From: an uncultured Oscillospiraceae bacterium
GTDB lineage: Bacteria > Bacillota > Clostridia > Oscillospirales > Oscillospiraceae
NCBI GenBank assembly: GCA_934590355.1
Contig: CAKTOX010000016.1
Coordinates: 1-40,144, forward strand
Direction: 5' to 3'
Length of the DNA: 40,144 nucleotides
The first letter of the stretch is position 1; each line of letters opens with the position of its first letter. Shown here one piece after another: positions 1 through 6,477 of this stretch. The notes beneath the pieces are model-generated. The model made no database searches and was not told the DNA's origin. It saw only the letters and a list, made by a program, of their open reading frames with translations. The translations under genes were made by a program, and so were the position numbers.

Positions 1-39
1 AGCCCCTTTGGGGCTGCCAGTATCATGCCCTTATAGGGC
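1..39. other. Two short hairpins at the window edge
   Basis: Positions 1-15 form a 6-bp stem (AGCCCC/GGGGCT) around TTT, and 27-39 a 4-bp stem (GCCC/GGGC). Together with the stronger hairpin at 46-71 they make three hairpins in a row. They may be back-up terminators for the symporter or belong to a gene outside the window. Neither has a clear U-tract. Confidence 0.35.
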
Positions 40-45
40 TTATGC

Positions 46-71
46 AAACCTCCGGCTTAGCCGGAGGTTTT
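46..71 (-). terminator. Intrinsic terminator of the symporter gene
   Basis: A near-perfect hairpin (arms AAACCTCCGGC and GCCGGAGGTTT, 3-nt loop) lies 20 nt beyond the symporter stop codon. The AAA/TTT flanks are part of the stem, so it could act in both directions. The U-tract is short on the minus strand. Confidence 0.65.
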
Positions 72-90
72 GATTTGAGGGAGAGAGGGA

Positions 91-1383
91 TTATGCTTCT
101 AATTCGTTTGCCGCGTCCTTTGCCAGCTTCTTCTGGAGCCAATCCTTGCCGTTGACAAAGCGCTCGACGATGAAGGAGACAACATAGTCGCCGGATGCAT
201 TTATCATCGTAGCGGGAGGGTCAATGAGGTTGCCGATGGCAAGTGCGATAGGGAAGGCGATGGCAAGCTGATCGGGGAAGAACAGGGTGCACAGTACGAG
301 CTCACCCGTGCCGCCGCCGCCGGGGATACCACTCATTGCGACGGAGGAGAAGACCGCGACGATTATTGCTAGTATCGCCTGACCTGTGCCGAAGTCCATG
401 CCGAATATGCCGAAAAGGAACGCGACCTTGATGATGGCGCTCATTGCAGAGCCGTCCATGTGCATCGTTGCGCCGAGAGGAACGACGATGTTCGAGGTCT
501 CCTTGGAGATACCGGTCTCCTCCGCGACCTCAAGGTTGGTGGGGATGGTAGCAACGGAGGAGCAGGTTCCGAAGGAAACCGCTGCCGGGCGGAAAAGATG
601 CTTCCACATGACCTTTGCGCCGCCCTTGCCGCCGCCGAAGCGGGCATAGATGGGGAAGAAGATGAACATATACGCAAAGCACAGGACATAGTAGATGATA
701 AGGGTGCGGCTGTAATCGCCGATGAGGTCGGGACCGTAGGTCGCAACGAGATATGCGAAGAAGCCGAAGAAGCCGATGGGTGCGTAGTAGGTGATGATCC
801 TGACGACGTTCATGAGAACGGCGGTCAGATTATCAAGGAACTTTGCGACCATGGTGTCCTTGCCGCCTGCCATCTGAATGCCGAAGCCGAAGAATATAGC
901 GGCGATGATGAGCGGGAGGATAGCCTTGCGGCTCCAAAGCTCGCCGAAGTCGGGCTTGGTGAAGAAGCTGATTATCATGTCGGAAACGCTGAGAGTCGAG
1001 CTCATTTCGCCCTCAACGACGGTGTAGCTGCCGCTGACGATGGGGATTAAGCGGACGATGATGTACATGATGACAGCAGCGATCGCGGCGGTCACCAAGA
1101 AGGTCGCAACGGTGATGCCCATGACCTTACCCGCGCGCTTGGCGCTGGACATATTGGCGATAGCGGAAGCTATCGAGCAGAAAACCATGGGAACGACGAC
1201 ACAGAACATAAGATTAATGAACACTGTGCCGATGGGCTCAAGAACGGTCGCTCCTTTGGAAACGATCTCGCCCGAGGCGTCCTTGACGACGGGGTTGAGT
1301 GCGCCGACGACGCAGCCGCCTATGATGCCCGCGAGCATGAATATTATGAATCCGTATGTTTTAAAGAATGATTTCTTTACCAT
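91..1383 (-). CDS. Dicarboxylate/amino acid:cation symporter (DAACS family)
   Basis: A 430-residue membrane carrier of the DAACS/SLC1 fold, expected to import C4-dicarboxylates or acidic amino acids with Na+ or H+. Visible signatures are many hydrophobic helices, a serine-rich CSSVATIPTN segment (re-entrant loop HP1), VPLGATMHMDGSAM (TM7), SGIPGGGGTGE (HP2), and DPPATMINASGDY in TM8 where family members bind substrate. ATG at 1383 is chosen over an in-frame start 30 nt upstream because AAGGAG sits 7 nt before it. The gene diverges from an AraC regulator. With fumarase and malic enzyme 2.5 kb away, a dicarboxylate substrate is likely, but glutamate, aspartate or serine cannot be excluded. Length is normal. 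Confidence 0.9.
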   Translation of the reverse strand: MVKKSFFKTYGFIIFMLAGIIGGCVVGALNPVVKDASGEIVSKGATVLEPIGTVFINLMFCVVVPMVFCSIASAIANMSSAKRAGKVMGITVATFLVTAAIAAVIMYIIVRLIPIVSGSYTVVEGEMSSTLSVSDMIISFFTKPDFGELWSRKAILPLIIAAIFFGFGIQMAGGKDTMVAKFLDNLTAVLMNVVRIITYYAPIGFFGFFAYLVATYGPDLIGDYSRTLIIYYVLCFAYMFIFFPIYARFGGGKGGAKVMWKHLFRPAAVSFGTCSSVATIPTNLEVAEETGISKETSNIVVPLGATMHMDGSAMSAIIKVAFLFGIFGMDFGTGQAILAIIVAVFSSVAMSGIPGGGGTGELVLCTLFFPDQLAIAFPIALAIGNLIDPPATMINASGDYVVSFIVERFVNGKDWLQKKLAKDAANELEA

Positions 1384-1415
1384 GTTTGCACTCCTTAAAA
1401 GTTTATTACGCTGCA

Positions 1416-1444
1416 ATTATATTCGCAAGTATTTGCCATGTAAA
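1416..1444 (-). promoter_or_regulatory. SigA-type promoter of the symporter
   Basis: On the minus strand, TTTACA (1444-1439) and TATAAT (1421-1416) are separated by 17 nt, an almost consensus vegetative promoter. It lies 33 nt before the start codon. The spacer holds one arm of the inverted repeat at 1430-1474. Confidence 0.75.
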
Positions 1445-1474
1445 TTGATATCAGTGCTTGAAACATTGCAAATA
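1430..1474. promoter_or_regulatory. Candidate AraC-family operator (12-bp inverted repeat)
   Basis: TATTTGCCATGT at 1430-1441 is repeated in inverted orientation at 1463-1474 (11 of 12 identical), with 21 nt between the arms. Each arm overlaps the -10/-35 spacer or the -35 box of one of the two divergent promoters. That is how a shared operator for the adjacent AraC regulator would look. Assignment to this regulator is inference. Confidence 0.55.
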
Positions 1475-1486
1475 GTGCTATATAAT
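1458..1486 (+). promoter_or_regulatory. SigA-type promoter of the AraC regulator gene
   Basis: TTGAAA (1458-1463) and TATAAT (1481-1486) with a 17-nt spacer. The predicted start of transcription is near 1493, about 24 nt before the GTG start codon. Confidence 0.75.
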
Positions 1487-1516
1487 AACTCTAAACAACA
1501 GTGAGGGGGCAAAACG

Positions 1517-2356
1517 GTGACAGAACGGTTTAAATATGCTAACGACGGCTATCTCAACGAGAATTTCCGCCTTTTCCATCTGCGAGACAGCTCGGGGCAG
1601 GAAAAGGACTTCCATTTCCATGAGTTTGACAAGATCGTTATCCTCGTGTCCGGTGACGTTGACTACACGGTCGAGGGCACTACCTACAAGCTCGAGCCGT
1701 GGGATATTCTCCTTGTGCGCCATCATATGATTCACAAGGCAGCAATTGACCTCGCTGTGCCGTATGAGAGGATCATCATCTATCTTGATTCGTCTCATGT
1801 CGAGCGCTTTGCACCCGATGCGGGGCTCATGGACTGCTTTGCCGCGGCTGAAAAGCGCCGAAGCTGCCTTATAAGACCCGACAGCGACGGAGCGAAAAAG
1901 CTGCGCGAGGATCTATTCAGGCTTGAGAGCGTCATTGACGATGCGGATTTCGGCGCGGATATACTGCGCGGCACGTGCCTTGCGCAGCTTCTTGTCGGCA
2001 TAAATCGCATCATGATACGCGATAAGGAGTTTGAAGCGCACAGCGACGACGGCGGCAGGATCGCTCCCGCCCTTTCATATATAAATGAGAATATCACCAA
2101 TGACCTTGCCATTGACGATATGGCGGCGATGTGCTATATGAGCCGCTATCACTTTATGCGCGTTTTTAAGGCACAAACCGGCTGTACCGTGCATAATTAC
2201 ATACGCCAAAAGCGCCTTGTGCTTGCCGCACGCCTTATCCGCGAGGGCATGAGTGCCTCCGCTGCCGCCGCCGAATGCGGCTTTTCAGACTATTCCGCAT
2301 TCCATCGCGCCTTCAGCAAGACCCTCGGAGTGAGCCCCGGAAAATTGAGAAACTAA
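1517..2356 (+). CDS. AraC-family transcriptional regulator
   Basis: A 279-residue one-component regulator. Residues about 15-90 form a cupin-like sensor (HFHEFDKIVILVSGD, then YKLEPWDILLV). Residues about 180-279 are the paired helix-turn-helix domain (DDMAAMCYMSRYHFMRVFKAQ, then CGFSDYSAFHRAFSKTLGVSPG). The start is GTG, with GAGGGGG 8-14 nt upstream. It is transcribed divergently from the symporter, sharing a 133-nt region with a symmetric repeat, so it most likely controls the symporter and perhaps itself. The inducer cannot be read from the sequence; a dicarboxylate or amino acid is a reasonable guess. Confidence 0.9.
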   Translation: MTERFKYANDGYLNENFRLFHLRDSSGQEKDFHFHEFDKIVILVSGDVDYTVEGTTYKLEPWDILLVRHHMIHKAAIDLAVPYERIIIYLDSSHVERFAPDAGLMDCFAAAEKRRSCLIRPDSDGAKKLREDLFRLESVIDDADFGADILRGTCLAQLLVGINRIMIRDKEFEAHSDDGGRIAPALSYINENITNDLAIDDMAAMCYMSRYHFMRVFKAQTGCTVHNYIRQKRLVLAARLIREGMSASAAAAECGFSDYSAFHRAFSKTLGVSPGKLRN

Positions 2357-2366
2357 TGCGTTATGT

Positions 2367-2394
2367 AAACCGCAGAATTTAGCTCTGCGGTTTT
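2367..2394. terminator. Bidirectional terminator between convergent genes
   Basis: A 10-bp stem (AAACCGCAGA/TCTGCGGTTT) with a 7-nt loop, between the regulator stop and the stop of the minus-strand coat gene. T-rich and A-rich flanks fit use from both sides. Confidence 0.75.
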
Positions 2395-2397
2395 GCT

Positions 2398-2649
2398 TCA
2401 GCCCTGCGCGGCGGAAAACTTCTGCTTTACCTGATCAATCTTCTGCTGCTGCGCCTGCTCGGTGGTGTACCAGCCGTGACCTGACATCTGCTTATAGATG
2501 CTGTCCTGCATGGCAAGGCTGCTGCCGAGCGCGGAAGTAAACGCCTGATGCACGTTTGCGGTAGACGATTCAATGCTTCCGTGCATGAACAGATCGCATA
2601 TGCCCTTGGTCGTGAGAAGAAGATTTTCCATGATATCTCTGTCGTTCAT
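2398..2649 (-). CDS. Spore coat protein, CotF-like
   Basis: An 83-residue protein resembling the CotF spore coat family: an N-terminal NDRDIMENLLLTTKGICDLF segment and a C-terminal WYTTEQAQQQKI region, with helices between, as in many clostridial coat proteins. No signal peptide or membrane segment. It is the second gene of a two-gene unit. Its ribosome-binding site TAAGGAGG overlaps the stop codon of the upstream 57-residue coat gene, so translation is probably coupled. Expected to be expressed in the mother cell during sporulation. The family call rests on remembered sequence features. Confidence 0.75.
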   Translation of the reverse strand: MNDRDIMENLLLTTKGICDLFMHGSIESSTANVHQAFTSALGSSLAMQDSIYKQMSGHGWYTTEQAQQQKIDQVKQKFSAAQG

Positions 2650-2661
2650 CCTGCCGCCTCC

Positions 2662-2835
2662 TTAAACAAGCTCAAAAAACTGAGTGAAGAGCTTTTGATT
2701 TTCGTTTACGCACTGCTGCGCCTGCCTTTTAAGCGCGGGATCGGTGAGCGAGTTTGCGGCAATGCTGCACTGGGTCATGAGAAATTTGGTGTGACCGAGC
2801 GCGTCTTCGATATAGAGCAGTTCTTTCGGTGTCAT
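2662..2835 (-). CDS. Small CotF-like protein, first gene of the coat pair
   Basis: A 57-residue gene read directly from the sequence. The protein starts MTPKELLYIEDALGH and ends QKLFTQFFELV. GGAGG lies a few nt before the ATG. It is all-helical with a DALGHTKFLMTQC stretch that resembles the N-terminal half of CotF-family proteins. The next gene, 12 nt downstream, encodes the other CotF-like protein, so the pair may form a complex in the coat or be a split version of one domain. Function is inferred from the pairing and family resemblance. Confidence 0.7.
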   Translation of the reverse strand: MTPKELLYIEDALGHTKFLMTQCSIAANSLTDPALKRQAQQCVNENQKLFTQFFELV

Positions 2836-2959
2836 AGCTTAGCCTCCGTTTATCAGAATTACTCATATTATCCGCGCTCCTGCCTGACTTTATTCGCTTC
2901 GGAGAAAAAACGTTATTAATGAATTTTTTGGCTGATGTGTATGCGATACGGTATTGAAT

Positions 2960-2987
2960 TTGAAAAAATATTGTGATATTCTATAAA
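2960..2987 (+). promoter_or_regulatory. Promoter of the flavodoxin-like gene
   Basis: TTGAAA (2960-2965), 16-nt spacer, TATAAA (2982-2987), 25 nt before the start codon. Confidence 0.6.
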
Positions 2988-3012
2988 TACCAAACATACA
3001 GGGGGTATAGTT

Positions 3013-3516
3013 ATGTTCAGTTCAATAGTTTATTCTTCAACTACCGGCTCATGCAAAAAGTACGCGGAGCTGCTCTCGGCAAGACTTCACATCCCCGCGC
3101 GTCCCTTGGGCAAGGAATATGTTCCCGATGGCACCAAGATAATCTATGTAGGCTGGCTTATGGCGGGCAAGGTCATGGGCTATGCAAAAGCCGCCGCAAA
3201 GTATGATGTCGGCGCTTTGGTGCAGGTCGGAATGGGACCTGAAAATTCTAAGAGCGAGAAGATCTGCCGCGAGAAGAATCCGGTCAGAGCTGACGCCGCT
3301 GTGTTTACCCGTCAGGGCAGATTTAATATAAACAAGCTGCCGCTGCCTTATAAGCTCATAATGAAGCTGAAAAATAAAGAGATCGCCGCGCGCCTCGAAA
3401 AGCTGGGCAGCCTTGACGAAGGTCAGAAGGCAACGCTCAAGATGGCAACGACCGGCGTGGGTGAGCCCGCGTCCTGGTGCGTTGACGATATCGTCAAATG
3501 GTGCGAAAACAACTGA
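3013..3516 (+). CDS. Flavodoxin-like domain protein
   Basis: A 167-residue protein beginning with a beta strand and a phosphate-binding-like loop (SSIVYSSTTGSCKKYAELL), as in flavodoxin-type FMN-binding proteins, followed by KIIYVGWLMAGKVMG, the second strand-loop. The C-terminal half (residues about 100-167) is not typical of electron-transfer flavodoxins. The protein may therefore be a flavodoxin-fold relative whose cofactor is unproven. AGGGGG precedes the ATG by 8 nt. It has its own promoter and stands alone. The last codons contain a perfect 16-bp palindrome (3482-3497). Confidence 0.7.
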   Translation: MFSSIVYSSTTGSCKKYAELLSARLHIPARPLGKEYVPDGTKIIYVGWLMAGKVMGYAKAAAKYDVGALVQVGMGPENSKSEKICREKNPVRADAAVFTRQGRFNINKLPLPYKLIMKLKNKEIAARLEKLGSLDEGQKATLKMATTGVGEPASWCVDDIVKWCENN

Positions 3517-3519
3517 CAG

Positions 3520-3852
3520 CGTATTTCATTTTTTGGAAGGGCAATGCCTGACCATTCATTGAGATAGCGCAGTGCTTTTTCCGCGAAACAGCTTCGACTC
3601 GTGATACCGAAGAGCCCACACTTGCGGTGTCTGCTTCCCGGTCTGAGCGGTGTAGCGGGGAGCGCTGCAAGAACCGGTTTCGAGGGCTGAAGGCCGCGGA
3701 TCGACGCAGACTTTTTGCAGCCGTGTCCCGAGAAACAAAATAGCGGGCATTTTGATGACCGCGCCGCCGAGGACCTGAGCAATCCTCTCAGGCCAAACCA
3801 TCCGAATGCCATACACACAGCGGGAGTCGTTATTGACTCCCGCTGTGTTTTT
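3520..3852 (+). ncRNA. Candidate structured non-coding RNA, family not recognised
   Basis: The 380 nt between the flavodoxin-like gene and fumarase hold no credible gene but can fold extensively. A long hairpin spans 3621-3671 (CTTGC/GCAAG, then GCTTCCCG/CGGGGAGC, about 16 bp with one 4-nt bulge). AGCCC (3613-3617) and GGGCT (3684-3688) enclose it. TTTGG (3532-3536) and CCTGA (3547-3551) can pair with CCAAA (3793-3797) and TCAGG (3788-3792) to close the whole molecule. GCGG/CCGC (3743-3746/3759-3762) adds a further stem. A 14-bp terminator ends it. I found no signature of tmRNA, RNase P RNA, SRP RNA or a T-box. Because the next operon has its own promoter inside the terminator, a free-standing RNA seems likelier than a leader. 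Its own promoter was not found. Confidence 0.5.
3815..3852 (+). terminator. Strong intrinsic terminator ending the candidate ncRNA
   Basis: A perfect 14-bp stem (ACACAGCGGGAGTC pairing with GACTCCCGCTGTGT), loop GTTATT, then TTTTT. It is the strongest terminator in the window and ends 45 nt before the fumarase start codon. Confidence 0.85.
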
Positions 3853-3861
3853 GCTTATAAT
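3833..3861 (+). promoter_or_regulatory. SigA-type promoter of the fumarase/malic enzyme operon
   Basis: TTGACT (3833-3838), 17-nt spacer, TATAAT (3856-3861). The -35 box spans the loop and descending arm of the preceding terminator, so the two signals share DNA. Predicted transcription start is near 3868, giving a leader of about 29 nt. Confidence 0.75.
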
Positions 3862-3896
3862 TGAATGATGAAATTTTAGCTTTTGGAGCTTTGACA

Positions 3897-4736
3897 ATGA
3901 GAAATGTTGATGCAAAAATTATCGAGGATGCGGTAGCGCGCCTGTGTATCGAGGCAAACCTGCGCCTGCCGGATGACGTTATAGGCGCGATAAAAGCGGC
4001 CGAAAATAACGAGTCATGGGCAAATGCCCGCCGCAGTCTGTCGCTGCTGTCGGAAAACGTGCGCCTTGCCGAGGAGAAAACGCTGCCCGTGTGTCAGGAT
4101 ACGGGTATGGCCTGCGTTTTTCTCAGCATCGGGCAGGACGTGCACATAGAGGGCGATCTGACTCAGGCTGTCAATGCCGGTGTGCGCCGCGGCTACGGCG
4201 AAGGCTACCTGCGCAAAAGCGTCGTGCGTGACCCCCTGCGCAGAGTGAATACGGAAGATAATACGCCGGCGCTTTTAAGCGTTGAGCTCACAGCGGGGGA
4301 TAAGATAGGTGTCACGGTCATGCCCAAGGGCTTCGGCAGCGAGAATATGAGTGCACTGAAAATGCTCAAGCCCGCCGACGGTGTGGAGGGCGTTAAGAAA
4401 TTCGTCCTCGATACCGTTGAGGCGGCCGGTGCAAATCCCTGCCCGCCCATAATTGTCGGCGTCGGCATCGGCGGCAGCTTTGACAAGGCGGCGTATCTTG
4501 CAAAGCACGCTCTGCTGCGCAGGCTCGATGAGAAAAATCCGGATGATTTTTACGCAGAGCTCGAGTGCGAGCTGCTTGAAAGAATAAATTCGCTCGGCAT
4601 CGGCCCGCAGGGCTTCGGCGGCAAAACGACGGCGCTCGGCGTTGCGATAGAAGCCATGCCCACCCATGTCGCGGGGCTGCCGGTGGCGGTAAATATAAGC
4701 TGCCACGCAACGCGCAGGGCGAGCTGCGAGATATGA
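3897..4736 (+). CDS. fumA: Fumarate hydratase, class I, alpha subunit
   Basis: A 279-residue alpha subunit of the two-subunit, [4Fe-4S]-dependent class I fumarase (TtdA/FumA N-terminal family), interconverting fumarate and L-malate in the cytosol. Iron-sulfur cysteines are expected in LPVCQDTGMACVF, GANPCPPIIVGVGIGG and NISCHATRRAS. The ATG at 3897 has GGAG 8 nt upstream; a TTG start at 3861 is rejected because it overlaps the -10 box. The stop overlaps a possible ATG of the beta gene. A tartrate dehydratase cannot be excluded by motif alone, but the downstream beta subunit and malic enzyme point to fumarase. Confidence 0.9.
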   Translation: MRNVDAKIIEDAVARLCIEANLRLPDDVIGAIKAAENNESWANARRSLSLLSENVRLAEEKTLPVCQDTGMACVFLSIGQDVHIEGDLTQAVNAGVRRGYGEGYLRKSVVRDPLRRVNTEDNTPALLSVELTAGDKIGVTVMPKGFGSENMSALKMLKPADGVEGVKKFVLDTVEAAGANPCPPIIVGVGIGGSFDKAAYLAKHALLRRLDEKNPDDFYAELECELLERINSLGIGPQGFGGKTTALGVAIEAMPTHVAGLPVAVNISCHATRRASCEI

Positions 4737-4744
4737 GGTGTGCC

Positions 4745-5305
4745 ATGGAATATAAAATAAACGTCCCCGCTTCCGATGAGCAGCTTAAAAAGCTCCGCAC
4801 AGGCGACAGCGTGCTGCTCTCGGGTACTGTGTATACAGCCCGCGACGCTGCTCACAAGCGCATTTGCGAGGCGCTCGACAGGGGAGAGGGGCTGCCCTTT
4901 GACCTTCGCGGCGGCGCTATCTACTACGTCGGGCCCACTCCCGAGCATGGCGGCTGCTGCATAGGTTCCGCAGGGCCTACCACCTCCGGTAGAATGGACG
5001 CATATGCTCCGCGTCTGCTTGATATGGGACTTAAAATTATGATCGGAAAGGGCGATCGGAATTCCGCCGTCATAGACGCGATGATGAGAAACGGCGCTGC
5101 TTATCTTGCCGCAATGGGTGGCGCGGGAGCTCTCATGGCAGCCTCGGTGGAGACTGCGGAGCTTGTGTGCTGGGAGGATCTCGGCTGCGAGGCTGTAAGG
5201 CGGCTCACGGTGCGTGATATGCCCCTGACCGTTGCAATTGACAGCGAAGGAAACGATCTGTATAAGCTCGGCAGAGCGGAGTATTTGAAGGAGGCTGAAA
5301 AGTAA
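4745..5305 (+). CDS. fumB: Fumarate hydratase, class I, beta subunit
   Basis: A 186-residue beta subunit (FumA C-terminal family) partnering with the alpha subunit encoded immediately upstream. Signatures are PFDLRGGAIYYVGPTPEHGG and GPTTSGRMDAYAPRLL, which bind substrate in the family, followed by MIGKGDRN. The ATG at 4745 has GAGG 6 nt upstream and gives the usual family N-terminus (MEYKINVP). An ATG at 4733 that overlaps the alpha stop as ATGA is possible and would add four residues. The stop TAA shares its last A with the malic enzyme ATG, so the genes are translationally coupled. Symbols follow the two-subunit naming used in Firmicutes. Confidence 0.88.
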   Translation: MEYKINVPASDEQLKKLRTGDSVLLSGTVYTARDAAHKRICEALDRGEGLPFDLRGGAIYYVGPTPEHGGCCIGSAGPTTSGRMDAYAPRLLDMGLKIMIGKGDRNSAVIDAMMRNGAAYLAAMGGAGALMAASVETAELVCWEDLGCEAVRRLTVRDMPLTVAIDSEGNDLYKLGRAEYLKEAEK

Positions 5306-6477
5306 TGGATTATGCGAAAAAATCGCTCGAAATGCACTATGAGCTGAAGGGCAAGATAGAGATCGCGCCGCGCGCCAAGGCGGACACCCGCGAGGCACTG
5401 AGCCTTGCCTACACTCCGGGCGTTGCCGCGCCGTGCCTTGAGATTCAGAAGGACGTAAATAAAAGCTATGAGTTGACCCGCCGATGGAATACAGTCGCGG
5501 TCGTAACCGACGGTACGGCGGTGCTTGGCCTCGGCGATATAGGGCCGGAGGCTGGCATGCCTGTCATGGAGGGAAAGTGCCTGCTGTTTAAGGAATTCGG
5601 CGGCGTTGACGCCGTCCCGCTGTGCATTCGCAGCAAGGACGTTGACGAGATAGTCAACACCGTCGCGCTGCTCGCCGGCTCCTTCGGCGGCATAAATCTT
5701 GAGGATATTTCCGCGCCGCGCTGCTTTGAAATAGAGCGCAGACTGAAGGAGCGCTGCGATATTCCCGTTTTCCACGATGACCAGCACGGCACCGCGGTCA
5801 TAATGCTTGCAGGGCTCATGAATGCGCTCAAGGTCGTCGGCAAAAGGCTTGAGGATGTTAAGATCGTGACCTCCGGAGCTGGCGCCGCGGGCATCGCGAT
5901 AATAAAGCTGCTCTCGTCCTGCGGAGCGGGCAGCGTCGTCATGACCGACCGTCACGGCGCGATATATAAGGGAAGGGAGAATCTCAATCCCGCCAAGCGC
6001 GAGATAGCCGAGATCACGAACAAAGGCTGCGAAAAGGGCGCTCTTGCGGACGTCATCAAGGGAGCGGATGTGTTCATAGGCGTGTCCGCACCCGGAGTTT
6101 TGACAAAGGAAATGGTTACAAACATGGCGGAAAACGCCATCGTTTTTGCCTGCGCAAATCCCACGCCCGAGATATTTCCGGATGAGGCGAAGGCGGCGGG
6201 CGCAGCGATCGTCAGCACCGGGCGCAGCGACTATCCCAACCAAATAAACAACGTTCTCGCGTTCCCGGGAATTTTCCGCGGAGCACTCGATGCGAGAGCC
6301 TCGGAGATAAACGACGAAATGAAAATTGCCGCTGCGCACGCGCTTGCAGGCATGGTCGGAGATGACGAGCTCAGCCGCGACAATATTCTGCCGCAGGCGT
6401 TTGACCCCGGAGTGGGCGATACCGTAGCGGCGGCTGTCAAGGCTGCCGCAATAAGAAGCGGAGCAGCGAGAATATGA
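5305..6477 (+). CDS. NAD(P)-dependent malic enzyme
   Basis: A 390-residue short malic enzyme, oxidatively decarboxylating malate to pyruvate and CO2. Signatures are AYTPGVAAPCLEI, VTDGTAVLGLGDIGP, GGINLEDISAP, FHDDQHGTAVI (metal ligands) and TSGAGAAGIAIIKLL (nucleotide-binding loop). There is no phosphotransacetylase-like extension, so it is the short form common in Firmicutes. Preference for NAD or NADP cannot be told. It directly follows the fumarase subunits, so the operon converts fumarate to malate to pyruvate. The start overlaps the beta subunit stop by 1 nt and the end overlaps the deacetylase start by 4 nt. Confidence 0.93.
   Translation: MDYAKKSLEMHYELKGKIEIAPRAKADTREALSLAYTPGVAAPCLEIQKDVNKSYELTRRWNTVAVVTDGTAVLGLGDIGPEAGMPVMEGKCLLFKEFGGVDAVPLCIRSKDVDEIVNTVALLAGSFGGINLEDISAPRCFEIERRLKERCDIPVFHDDQHGTAVIMLAGLMNALKVVGKRLEDVKIVTSGAGAAGIAIIKLLSSCGAGSVVMTDRHGAIYKGRENLNPAKREIAEITNKGCEKGALADVIKGADVFIGVSAPGVLTKEMVTNMAENAIVFACANPTPEIFPDEAKAAGAAIVSTGRSDYPNQINNVLAFPGIFRGALDARASEINDEMKIAAAHALAGMVGDDELSRDNILPQAFDPGVGDTVAAAVKAAAIRSGAARI

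Noticed and set aside
3767..3792. H-type pseudoknot from GAGGA/TCCTC and CCTGA/TCAGG
   Set aside because: The two helices leave no loop nucleotides to cross the grooves, so they can only be alternative pairings.
3788..3797. c-di-GMP or cobalamin riboswitch core in the ncRNA
   Set aside because: Only short matches such as CAAACCA; the conserved partner segments are missing.
3743..3810. Glycine riboswitch in the 3' part of the candidate ncRNA
   Set aside because: GAGCAA and CTCTCAGG followed by AAA recall the glycine aptamer, but the 5' GGAGAG segment and the usual P2/P3 stems are not in place, and the downstream operon has its own promoter after the terminator.
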